From the NCBI RefSeq assembly GCF_015277855.1, contig NZ_CP063812.1, forward strand, positions 744,001 to 808,000: DNA of 64,000 nucleotides. Direction: 5' to 3'. The translations under genes were made by a program, and so were the position numbers. This DNA comes from Microbacterium cremeum (GTDB taxonomy: Bacteria; Actinomycetota; Actinomycetes; Actinomycetales; Microbacteriaceae). The notes below the pieces were generated by a model, which was not told the origin of the DNA, searched no databases, and worked only from the letters and a program-made list of their open reading frames with translations. Positions 18,451 to 26,900 of the stretch are shown one piece after another (position 1 is the stretch's first letter; each line of letters begins with the position of its first letter).

Positions 18451-18466
18451 GATACATGAGTGTATC
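18451..18466. promoter_or_regulatory. TetR operator candidate 2
   Basis: GATACA-N4-TGTATC directly abuts operator 1 and repeats its half-sites, giving a tandem pair that could repress both directions. Confidence 0.7.
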
Positions 18467-18533
18467 GTAAGGCGGGTTACGGCCCCGAAACTGTGTACCT
18501 CGTGTGAGACTGGCCGAAAGGAGAAGTGGTCCC

Positions 18534-19175
18534 ATGACCGACGCCGTCGTCACTACGCGCCGCCGCGAGGCGACCCGGCAGAAGCTGCTGGATGCCGCGG
18601 CCCAGGTCTTCGCCGAGGTCGGGCTGGACGCGGCATCCGTCGAGGCGATCTGCGAACGCGCCGGATTCACGCGCGGCGCGTTCTACTCGAACTTCGAGAC
18701 CAAGGACGAGCTGTTCCTCGAGCTCGCCGCGAACGTCGCACGTGAGCGGGTCGAGTCGGTGCGCTCTCGCGTGGCCGAGCTCGAGCGGGCCGGCGTGTTC
18801 CGGGGTGCGGCCGACAGCGCGTTCGAGATCATCCAGCAGGTGCTCGACATCACGGCCGACGACCGCCTCGGCGTGCTGCTCATGAGCGAGATCCGCATCC
18901 ACGCGCTGCGCAGCGACACGCTCGCCGCGGCGTACCTCGCGCAGGACGACGAGATGCGCCGCAGCGTCGCGCAGATCATCGACGACATCGGCCGCGCGAA
19001 CGTGCTGCGTTTCCGGCTGCCCTCCGACGAGGCCGCGCGTCTCATGCTGACGGTGTGGGAGAGCTCGTCCGTGCGCGCCGCGATGGCGGGACTCGACTAC
19101 GACGAGATGTGCCGCTGCACCAACGCCGAGCTCGCCCGTGTCGCCGAGCTGATCATCGAGCCGCCCGCCGGCTGA
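18534..19175 (+). CDS. TetR/AcrR family transcriptional regulator
   Basis: A 213-residue regulator. The N-terminal helix-turn-helix is typical: RREATRQKLLDAAAQVFAE, then SVEAICERAGFTRGAFYSNF (about 8-55). The C-terminal ligand domain is not diagnostic. The ATG at 18534 is chosen over an upstream in-frame GTG because AAAGGAG lies about 10 bases before it and the HTH starts at the usual distance. It is divergent from the MMPL/YhgE operon, with two palindromes between them, so it most likely represses the exporter and itself. Confidence 0.9.
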   Translation: MTDAVVTTRRREATRQKLLDAAAQVFAEVGLDAASVEAICERAGFTRGAFYSNFETKDELFLELAANVARERVESVRSRVAELERAGVFRGAADSAFEIIQQVLDITADDRLGVLLMSEIRIHALRSDTLAAAYLAQDDEMRRSVAQIIDDIGRANVLRFRLPSDEAARLMLTVWESSSVRAAMAGLDYDEMCRCTNAELARVAELIIEPPAG

Positions 19176-19189
19176 GCGCCCCTCGCTCG

Positions 19190-19357
19190 TTGAGCGGGCT
19201 GTGTGCCCGGCCCTCTCTCGCTCGCTGAGCGAGCTGTACGGCCCCGGTCCTCTCTCGGTCGTTGAGCGAGCGAGCGCCAGCGAGCGAGACGAAACGCCCC
19301 GTCCCTCTCTCGGTCGTTGAGCGAGCGAGCGCCAGCGAGCGAGACGAAACGCCCCGG
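19190..19357. repeat. Cluster of the GGTCGTTGAGCGAGCG repeat family
   Basis: The spacer between convergent tetR and menC holds two degenerate copies and then two near-identical copies about 55 bp apart, each running GGTCGTTGAGCGAGCG to GAGCGAGACGAAACG. No gene is seen here. Confidence 0.85.
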
Positions 19358-19358
19358 C

Positions 19359-20360
19359 TCAGCGAGCGGCTTCGAGCTCGCCGTAGCAGCGCGCCACCCG
19401 CCCGAGCCACCAGTCGCGCCGGTCGACGGATGCCGCGTGCGCGTCCAGCAGCGCGGGTTCGGGGTCCACTCGACCCACTGCCAGTGCCCCGCGGTGCGGC
19501 TGGAGCGACGGCTCGGCGACGTCGGCGGTGAACAGCGACGCCGTCCCGAGCCCGCAGTCGTAGTCGAGGTCGGGGAGCGCGGCGGCGAGGGCGACGCCCA
19601 TCGCGAGCCCGACGGACGTGTCGAGCGCGCTCGAGACCACCGCGGGCAGTCCGGCCTCGGCGACGATGTCGAGCGCGCGCCGCGCGCCGCCGAGCGGCTG
19701 CGCCTTGATCACGAGCAGGTCCGCGGCTCCGGCGCGAGCCACCGCGAGCGGGTCGGCCGCCTTGCGCACGCTCTCGTCGGCGGCGATCGGGATGCCCATG
19801 TACTTCACGCGGCGCCGCAGCTCGGCGAGCTCGTCGACGCTCGCGCACGGCTGCTCGGCGTACTCGAGGTCGAACTCGGCGAGGGCATGCAGTGCGCGCT
19901 CGGCCTCGTCGACGTTCCAGGCGCCGTTCGCGTCGATGCGGATGCGCCCTTCTGGACCCATCGCCTCCCGCACGGCGCGCACGCGCTCGATGTCGTCGCC
20001 CAGCCGCTGCCCGGCCTCGGCGACCTTGACCTTCGTCGTACGGCAGCCGTCGAAGCGCGCGAGCACCGCCGACACCTCGGTCGCGGCCACCGCCGGCACC
20101 GTGGCGTTGACGCCGATGGACTCACGGCGGGCGGCGGGCTGCGGCATCCACCCCCAGTCGACGGCCGCGGCGAGCCACACCGAGGCTTCCGCGTCGTCGT
20201 ATTCGAGGAAGGGCGAGAACTCGGTCCAGCCCTCGGGTCCTTCGAACAGCACCGCCTCGCGCACGCCGACGCCGCGGAACCGCGTCGCGAGCGGCAGCGC
20301 GACCACGCGCGCGGTCTCGAGGATGTCGCCGAGCGGGGGCAGGCGTGCGTCGTTGCTCAC
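19359..20360 (-). CDS. menC: o-Succinylbenzoate synthase
   Basis: A 333-residue enolase-superfamily enzyme that dehydrates SHCHC to o-succinylbenzoate in menaquinone synthesis. The catalytic set is visible: KVKV (about 110-113), RIDANG (about 143), YAEQPC (about 167), AADES (about 192) and VIKAQ (about 215), which correspond to the two lysines, three metal ligands and the second-side lysine. The GTG at 20360 is supported by a CAGGAT hexamer ending 6 bases upstream, which predicts a leaderless message. It stands alone, away from the other men genes, divergent from a PadR gene. Confidence 0.92.
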   Translation of the reverse strand: MSNDARLPPLGDILETARVVALPLATRFRGVGVREAVLFEGPEGWTEFSPFLEYDDAEASVWLAAAVDWGWMPQPAARRESIGVNATVPAVAATEVSAVLARFDGCRTTKVKVAEAGQRLGDDIERVRAVREAMGPEGRIRIDANGAWNVDEAERALHALAEFDLEYAEQPCASVDELAELRRRVKYMGIPIAADESVRKAADPLAVARAGAADLLVIKAQPLGGARRALDIVAEAGLPAVVSSALDTSVGLAMGVALAAALPDLDYDCGLGTASLFTADVAEPSLQPHRGALAVGRVDPEPALLDAHAASVDRRDWWLGRVARCYGELEAAR

Positions 20361-20366
20361 GTCCCC

Positions 20367-20372
20367 ATCCTG
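20367..20372 (-). promoter_or_regulatory. -10 hexamer CAGGAT of menC
   Basis: Ends 6 bases before the GTG start of menC; leaderless promoter candidate. Confidence 0.5.
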
Positions 20373-20414
20373 CCGCTCCCGGGCGATTTCCCGGAGTCGA
20401 CCGGGCAGACTCCA

Positions 20415-20425
20415 TGTTCAGAACA
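20415..20425. promoter_or_regulatory. Operator candidate TGTTC-A-GAACA upstream of padR
   Basis: A perfect inverted repeat with a 1-base centre lies just upstream of the putative padR -35, between divergent menC and padR. It could be the PadR autoregulatory site. Confidence 0.45.
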
Positions 20426-20433
20426 ATGTGCAG

Positions 20434-20463
20434 TTGACGATAGTGTGTGCCGCACAGTAACGT
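20434..20463 (+). promoter_or_regulatory. Promoter of the first padR operon
   Basis: TTGACG (20434-20439) and TAACGT (20458-20463) are 18 bases apart. The -10 ends 7 bases before the ATG at 20471, so transcription should start at or next to the ATG. Confidence 0.6.
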
Positions 20464-20470
20464 GTGAAGC

Positions 20471-20806
20471 ATGAGCGAGACCGACATCCTCGAGACGCAC
20501 CTGCAGGAACTGCGGCGCGGCACCATCGTGCTGGCATGCCTGCGGCTGCTCGAGAAGCCGGGCTACGGGTACGGGCTGCTCGAAGAGCTGGGGCGGCGCG
20601 GCTTCCCCACCGACGCGAACACCCTCTACCCGCTGCTGCGGCGCCTCGAGAAGCAGGGGTTCCTGACGAGCGAGTGGAACACCGACGAGGCCCGGCCCCG
20701 GAAGTTCTACCGAACCAGCGACGCCGGCGTGCAGCTGGCCACCACGCTCACCGACGACTTCCATGCGATCGCCACGGCGATCGACGCACTTCCGGAGGAG
20801 AACTGA
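20471..20806 (+). CDS. PadR family transcriptional regulator
   Basis: An 111-residue PadR-type winged-helix protein: LRRGTIVLACLRLLEKPGYG, then NTLYPLLRRLEKQGFL (about 54-70) as the recognition region. Such small regulators usually repress membrane-protein genes on the same transcript. The next gene starts one base after its stop, so the two form an operon. The ATG lacks a Shine-Dalgarno and sits 7 bases after a -10 hexamer. Confidence 0.9.
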   Translation: MSETDILETHLQELRRGTIVLACLRLLEKPGYGYGLLEELGRRGFPTDANTLYPLLRRLEKQGFLTSEWNTDEARPRKFYRTSDAGVQLATTLTDDFHAIATAIDALPEEN

Positions 20807-20807
20807 C

Positions 20808-21824
20808 ATGACTGTGAAGACGACCCTGACCGACCGCTATGTCGACGCCGCGATGCGGACCGTTCCCGAGAAACAACGCGACGACCTCGCCGCGGAGCTC
20901 CGCGGCTCGATCGAGGATCAGATCGACGCCCGCATCGCCGACGGTGAGCAGAAGGATGCCGCGGAACGCGCGGTGCTGACCGAGCTCGGCGACCCCGACA
21001 AGCTCGCGGCGCAGTACACCGACCGACCGCTATGGCTCATCGGTCCGCGGTACTACCTCGAGTGGTGGCGCCTCCTGAAACTCCTGCTCTGGATCGTGCC
21101 GGTGTGCGCCGCGTTCGGCGTCTCTCTCGCGATGGCGCTGGGCGGCTCGTCGTTCGGAGAGATCGTCGGCGCGGTCGTGCCGCTGCTCATCGCGATCATC
21201 GTGCACCTGACGTTCTGGATCACGCTCGTCTTCGCGATCGTGGAGCGCTCGAACGCGAAGATCCCCGCCATGCCCTCGGTGACCGTGGCCACCCCGGGCG
21301 GGCGCAACCGGCTCACGGCGCGAGGGTTCATGGAGGAATGGACCCCCGACATGCTCCCCGAGCCCCGTCCGCGCGGCGTGGGCTTCGGAGACATGGTGGC
21401 CTCGCTCGTGTTCCTCGCGATCATGGTCGGGGTCGTGCTGTGGGACCAGTTCGTCGGATTCATCCCGTCAGAGCCGGGGCTGTCGTTCCTCGATCCTGGG
21501 CTCTGGCCGTGGTGGATCACCGGCCTGTTCGTGGTCATGGCGCTCGAGGCGGCACTGGCGGTGGTCGTCTACGCCGTCGGGCGCTGGACCATCGCGCTCG
21601 CCGTGGTCAACGGCATCCTCAATCTCGTCATCATGGTGCCTGCGCTGTGGCTGCTGTTCGAAGGCCGCCTGATCAACCCGGCGTACTTCCCGACCATCCT
21701 CGGCGGCGACGGTGCCCAGGTGGAGGCCATCGTCTCGGTGGCCGCCGGTTTCGTGATCGTCGGGGTGGCGGCGTGGGACACCGTGGACGCGGCGCTCAAG
21801 GCCGTGCGGGACCGCCGAGAGTGA
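20808..21824 (+). CDS. HAAS-domain (permease prefix-like) membrane protein
   Basis: A 338-residue protein. The N-terminus (about 5-70; AAMRTVPEKQRDDLAAELRG and AVLTELGDPDKLAAQY) matches the HAAS/permease-prefix helical domain that typically follows padR genes. Six or more hydrophobic helices follow (for example LLLWIVPVCAAFGVSLAMAL). The ATG at 20808 has GGAGGAG 8 bases upstream and starts just after the padR stop. Its role is probably signalling or sensing with the PadR partner; no transported substrate can be named. Confidence 0.75.
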   Translation: MTVKTTLTDRYVDAAMRTVPEKQRDDLAAELRGSIEDQIDARIADGEQKDAAERAVLTELGDPDKLAAQYTDRPLWLIGPRYYLEWWRLLKLLLWIVPVCAAFGVSLAMALGGSSFGEIVGAVVPLLIAIIVHLTFWITLVFAIVERSNAKIPAMPSVTVATPGGRNRLTARGFMEEWTPDMLPEPRPRGVGFGDMVASLVFLAIMVGVVLWDQFVGFIPSEPGLSFLDPGLWPWWITGLFVVMALEAALAVVVYAVGRWTIALAVVNGILNLVIMVPALWLLFEGRLINPAYFPTILGGDGAQVEAIVSVAAGFVIVGVAAWDTVDAALKAVRDRRE

Positions 21825-21874
21825 CGGCTCGTCCGTCACGGTGCGGGACCGAGCCGACCGTCTTCCGCCGCCCA

Positions 21875-21880
21875 TAGGCT
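21875..21880 (+). promoter_or_regulatory. -10 hexamer TAGGCT of the LLM oxidoreductase gene
   Basis: Ends 6 bases before the ATG at 21887; leaderless promoter candidate. Confidence 0.55.
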
Positions 21881-21886
21881 TTCCCC

Positions 21887-22687
21887 ATGCCTCTTCTCGA
21901 CACTCCCGTTCGCCTGGGCGTGCAGCTGCAGCCCCAGCATGCCCCGTACGCCGCGTTCCGCGATGCCGTCCGCCGCCTGGAAGACATGGGCGTAGACATC
22001 CTCTTCAACTGGGACCACTTCTTCCCGCTGTCGGGCGACCCCGACGGACTCCACTTCGAGTCGTGGACGATGCTCGCCGCGTGGGCGGAGCAGACGGAGC
22101 GGGTCGAGTTCGGGGCGCTGGTCAACTGCAACAGCTACCGCAACCCCGACCTGCAGGCCGACATGGCCCGTACCGTGGACCACATCTCGGCGAAGGGCGG
22201 CGCCGAGGGCCGCTTCATCTTCGCGACCGGCGCCGGATGGTTCGCGCGGGACTACGAGGAGTACGGCTACGAGTTCGGCACCGCGGGCTCGCGCCTGGAC
22301 GACCTCGCGACCGGCCTCGAGCGCATCGAGGCGCGGTGGGCGAGGCTCAACCCCACCCCGACGCGCGAGATCCCGGTCATGATCGGCGGCAAGGGCGAGC
22401 AGAAGACGCTGCGGCTGGTCGCGCGTCACGCCGACATCTGGCACAGCTTCGTGCGACCCGAGGAGCTGCCGCACAAGCTCGACGTCATCGAGCGGTGGGC
22501 GGAGCGCGAGCAGCGCGACACGTCCGACCTCGTCATCTCGAACGAGCTGCACCAGCGCGGCGAGGACCACGCCGACGAGCTCCACGCCGCCGGCGTGCGC
22601 CTGTTCACGCTCGCCTTCCACGGCCCGGACTGGGACTACGACCTCGTCGCCCGGTGGCTGCGCTGGCGCGACGCCAAGAACGCCTGA
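21887..22687 (+). CDS. LLM-class flavin/F420-dependent oxidoreductase
   Basis: A 266-residue luciferase-like TIM-barrel protein. Family features include the N-terminal strand VRLGVQLQPQ, FNWDHFFPLSGDP (about 45), TGAGWFARDYEEYGYEFG (about 113-130) and IPVMIGGKGEQKTLRLVARH (about 163). Actinobacterial members often use F420 rather than FMN, and WDHFFP resembles that subgroup, but the cofactor is inferred. It is a single gene with a TAGGCT hexamer 6 bases before the ATG. It is followed by a long repeat array, so it is not part of an operon with metH. Confidence 0.85.
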   Translation: MPLLDTPVRLGVQLQPQHAPYAAFRDAVRRLEDMGVDILFNWDHFFPLSGDPDGLHFESWTMLAAWAEQTERVEFGALVNCNSYRNPDLQADMARTVDHISAKGGAEGRFIFATGAGWFARDYEEYGYEFGTAGSRLDDLATGLERIEARWARLNPTPTREIPVMIGGKGEQKTLRLVARHADIWHSFVRPEELPHKLDVIERWAEREQRDTSDLVISNELHQRGEDHADELHAAGVRLFTLAFHGPDWDYDLVARWLRWRDAKNA

Positions 22688-22709
22688 CCCCCACGACCCC
22701 GACGCCGCC

Positions 22710-22818
22710 TCGTGCTCGGGTGGCGCGCGTTCGGGTGGCGCGGCGGTTCGGGTGGCGCGGTCGCGCGGCGGTGCGGGTGGCGCGGCGGTTCGGGTGGCGC
22801 GGCGGTTCGGGTGGCGCA
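22710..22818. repeat. Short tandem repeats of GTTCGGGTGGCGCGG
   Basis: Several imperfect copies of GTTCGGGTGGCGCGG lead into the longer array. They look like slippage products of its first 15 bases. Confidence 0.7.
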
Positions 22819-23760
22819 ACACGCGGAATGTCCGGGCGGATGCCGCGTGTCGTGCCACGTGAAGCGTTCGGCCCGTGCTGGGGCCGCGGCCGGGCGTGGT
22901 GCTCGCCGACGAGACGTCGTGATTCGGGTGGCGCGACACGCGGAATGACCGGGCGGATGCCGCGTGTCGTGCCACGTGAAGCGTTCGGCGTGCGGGGTGC
23001 CGGGTGTTCGGGTGGCGCAACACGCGGAATCGCCGGACGGATGCCGCGTGTCGTGCCACGTGAAGCGTTCGGCCCGTGCTGGGGCCGCGGCCGGGCGTGG
23101 TGCTCGCCGACGAGACGTCGTGGTTCGGGTGGCGCAACACGCGGAATGTCCGGGCGGATGCCGCGTGTCGTGCCACGTGAAGCGTTCGGCGTGCGGGGTG
23201 CCGGGCGTTCGGGTGGCGCAACACGCGGAATGACCGGGCGGATGCCGCGTGTCGTGCCACATGAAGCGCTCGGCCCGTGCTGGGGCCGCGGCCGGGCGTG
23301 GTGCTCGCGACGAGACGTCGTGATTCGGGTGGCGCAACACGCGGAATGGCCGGGCGGATGCCGCGTGTCGTGCCACGTGAAGCGTTCGGCGTGCGGGGTG
23401 CCTGGCGTTCGGGTGGCGCGACACGCGGAATGACCGGGCGGATGCCGCGTGTCGTGTCACGTGAAGCGTTCGGCCCGTGCTGGGGCCGCGGCCGGGCGTG
23501 GTGCTCGCCGACGAGACGTCGTGGTTCGTGTGGCGCGACACGCGGAATGGCCGGGCGGATGCCGCGTGTCGTGCCACGTGAAGCGTTCGGCGTGCGGGGT
23601 GCCGGGCGTTCGGGTGGCGCGACACGCGGAATGACCGGGCGGATGCCGCGTGTCGTGCCACGTGAAGCGTTCGGCGTGCGGGGTGCCCGGCGTTCGGGTG
23701 GCGCGACACGCGGAATGACCGGGCGGATGCCGCGTGTCGTGCCACATGAAGCGCTCGGCC
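22808..23760. repeat. Ten-unit array of alternating 116-bp and 85-bp repeats
   Basis: Ten cores (near 22808, 22925, 23011, 23126, 23210, 23325, 23410, 23526, 23610 and 23694) share GGGTGGCGCRACACGCGGAA and GATGCCGCGTGTCGTGCCAC. After each core comes either a long tail (GTGCTGGGGCCGCGGCCGGG to GACGAGACGTCGTG) or a short tail (GTGCGGGGTGCCGGGCG), in the order long-short four times and then short. Each core can fold CGACACGCGG against CCGCGTGTCG with a 16-base loop. Long reading frames here are artefacts of the period. No gene is seen between 22688 and 23924. Confidence 0.9.
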
Positions 23761-23880
23761 GGCCCCGATCCCGGCGACGCCCCGGCCCCGACCCCCCCGG
23801 CCCCGACCCCGACGGCCCCGCCCCGACGGCCCCGGCCCCGACGGCCCCGGCCCCGACGCCCCCGGCGAGTCACGGGCGGT
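23759..23880. repeat. CCCCGAC/GGCCCCG microrepeat tract
   Basis: A low-complexity run of GGCCCCGAC and GGCCCCGCC units lies directly upstream of the metH promoter. Confidence 0.75.
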
Positions 23881-23911
23881 CACGGACGGCGGGCCGGGCG
23901 GATGCCGCGAC

Positions 23912-23917
23912 TAAACT
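23912..23917 (+). promoter_or_regulatory. -10 hexamer TAAACT of metH
   Basis: Ends 7 bases before the GTG at 23925; leaderless promoter candidate. There is no room for a 5'-leader riboswitch. Confidence 0.55.
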
Positions 23918-23924
23918 CGCGCGG

Positions 23925-26900
23925 GTGACCGCCGCTCCGTCCGCACCCCGTTTCGCCCTCGACATCGACGGCGTGCCGCGGCCCGAGCGTGCTCAGGCGC
24001 TGCTGGACGCGGTCCATGGACGCGTCGTCGTCGCCGACGGCGCGATGGGCACGATGCTGCAGCAGCACGACCTCTCGATCGCCGAGGACTTCGCCGGCCT
24101 CGAGGGGTGCAACGAGATCCTCAACGTCACGCGGCCCGACGTCGTCGGAGCCATCCACGACGCGTACCTCGGTGTCGGCGTCGACGCCGTCGAGACGAAC
24201 ACCTTCGGCGCGAACTGGTCGAACCTCGGGGACTACGGCATCGACGACCGCATCGCCGAGCTCGCTTCCGCCGGTGCGCGCATCGCGCGTGAGCGGGTCG
24301 AGGCGGCCGAATCCGCCGACGGCCGCATGCGGTGGGTCCTGGGGTCGATGGGACCCGGCACGAAGCTCCCCAGCCTCGGGCACACCACCTACGACCACCT
24401 CAAGCAGACGTTCGCGCTGCAGGCCGAGGGGCTCATCGACGGCGGCGCCGACGCGTTCCTCGTCGAGACCTCGCAGGACCTGCTGCAGACCAAGGCGGCG
24501 ATCAACGGCTGCCGGCAGGCGATCGTGAGTCGCGGCATCCGTCTGCCGATCTTCGTCGAGGTCACGGTCGAGACCACCGGCACGATGCTGATGGGCTCCG
24601 AGATCGGCGCCGCGCTCACGGCCCTCGAGCCGCTCGGCGTCGACGCGATCGGGCTCAACTGCGCGACCGGCCCGACCGAGATGAGCGAGCACCTGCGGCA
24701 CCTGTCCAAGCACGCCTCGGTGCCGATCGCATGCATGCCGAACGCCGGACTGCCGGTGCTCACCGCCGACGGCGCGCACTATCCGCTGTCGCCCGCCGAG
24801 CTCGCGACGGCGCACGAGCAGTTCGTGCGCGAGTTCGGGCTGGGCCTGGTGGGCGGATGCTGCGGCACGACGCCCGAGCACCTAACCGCGGTCGTCGAGC
24901 GCCTCCAGCCGTCCCGGAGCCCCCGGTCGTCGAGCGAGCGCAGCGAGACCGAGCGCACCGCCGACCCCGGAGTCGCGTCGCTCTACCAGCACGTGCCCTT
25001 CCAGCAGGATGCCTCGTACCTCGCGATCGGCGAGCGCACCAACGCGAACGGCTCGAAGGCGTTCCGCGAGGCGATGCTCGAGGAGCGGTGGGACGACTGC
25101 GTCGAGATCGCGCGCAACCAGATCCGCGTCGGCGCGCACCTGCTCGACGTGTGCGTGGACTACGTCGGACGCGACGGCGCGGCCGACGTGCGCGAGGTCG
25201 TCTCGCGTCTCGCGTCGGCTTCGACTCTGCCGCTCGTCGTGGACTCGACCGAGCCGGCCGTGATCCGCGCCGGCCTCGAGCTCATCGGCGGACGCCCCGT
25301 GGTGAACTCGGTGAACTACGAGGACGGCGACGGGCCGGCATCCCGGTTCGGTCGCATCATGCCGCTCGTGAAGGAGCACGGCACCGCCGTCATCGCCCTG
25401 ACGATCGACGAGCACGGCCAGGCCCGCACGACCGAGGGCAAGGTGCGCATCGCCTCGCGGCTCGTCGACGAGCTGACCGGCAGGTGGGGCCTGCGGGTCG
25501 AGGACATCATCGTCGATTGCCTGACGTTCCCGATCGCGACCGGTCAGGAGGAGACCCGCCGCGACGCGATCGAGACGATCGAGGCGATCCGGCAGATCAG
25601 CGCGAAGTACCCCGGCATCAACACCACGCTCGGCGTCTCGAACGTGTCGTTCGGGCTCAACCCGGCGGCGCGCAGCGTGCTGAATTCGGCGTTCCTGCAC
25701 GAGGCGGTCGAGGCGGGTCTGACGTCGGCGATCGTGGATGCCGCGAAGATCGTGCCGCTCGCCTCGATCTCGGACGAGCAGCGCCAGGTCGCCCTCGACC
25801 TGGTGTGGGACCGCCGCGAGTACGATGCCGACGGCAACATCACGTACGACCCGCTGGCGCGCATGCTCGACCTGTTCGCGGGCGTCGACACCGCGGCGCT
25901 GCGCGACCAGCGCGCGGCCGAGCTCGCCGCGCTCCCCGTCGGCGAGCGGCTGGAGCGCCGCATCATCGACGGCGAGGGCAAGGGACTCGAGGCCGACCTC
26001 GATCTCGCACGCGCCGGCGGGCTCACGCCCCTGCAGATCATCAACGACCACCTGCTCGAGGGCATGAAGGTGGTGGGCGAGCGGTTCGGCGCGGGCGAGA
26101 TGCAGCTGCCGTTCGTGCTGCAGTCCGCCGAGGTCATGAAGACGGCGGTCGCTCTGCTCGAACCGCACATGGAGAAGTCGGATGCCTCGGGCAAGGGCCG
26201 CATCGTGCTCGCGACCGTCCGCGGCGACGTGCACGACATCGGCAAGAACCTCGTCGACATCATCCTCACCAACAACGGCTACGACGTCATCAACCTCGGT
26301 ATCAAGCAGCCGATCGCCGACATCATCGCGGCGGCCGAAGAGCACGACGCCGACGTCATCGGCATGTCGGGTCTGCTGGTGAAGTCGACGGTCGTGATGA
26401 AGGAGAACCTCCAGGAGCTGCAGTCCCGCGGCCTCGCGAAGAAGTGGCCGGTGATCCTCGGCGGCGCCGCCCTCACGCGCGCCTACGTCGAGGACGACCT
26501 CGCCTCGCTGTTCGACGGCGAGGTCCGGTACGCGCGCGACGCGTTCGAGGGCCTCGCGCTCATGGAGCCTCTCGTCGCGATCGCACGCGGCGCCGATCCG
26601 GCCTCGGTCGGGCTCCCCGCCCTGAAGAAGCGCCGGCATGCCGCGGGCTCGAAGCTCACGCTCACCGAACCCGAAGCCATGCCGGCGCGCTCGGACGTGG
26701 CATCCGGCAATCCCGTGCCGTCGCCGCCGTTCTGGGGCACGCGCATCGTGCGCGGCATCGCGCTGCACGACTACGCCGCATTCCTCGACGAGCGCGCGAC
26801 GTTCATGGGGCAGTGGGGGCTCAAGCCCGGCCGCGGCGAGGACGGGCTGAGCTACGAGCAGCTGGTCGAGGCCGAAGGGCGCCCGCGGCTGCGGTACTGG

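Noticed and set aside
22808-23760. CRISPR array
   Set aside because: Units are 85 and 116 bp with conserved tails, there are no unique spacers, and no cas genes are in the window.
21836-23883. Long minus-strand and plus-strand frames across the repeat array with motifs such as RRTLHVARHAASAR
   Set aside because: The frames exist because repeat units have lengths that keep frames open; no ribosome site, no family, and all frames repeat with the DNA period.
23277-23924. A longer metH reading frame starting inside the repeat array (total about 1,430 codons)
   Set aside because: The extra 216 codons are translated repeat units, the homologous protein starts at GTG 23925, and a -10 hexamer sits 7 bases before that codon.
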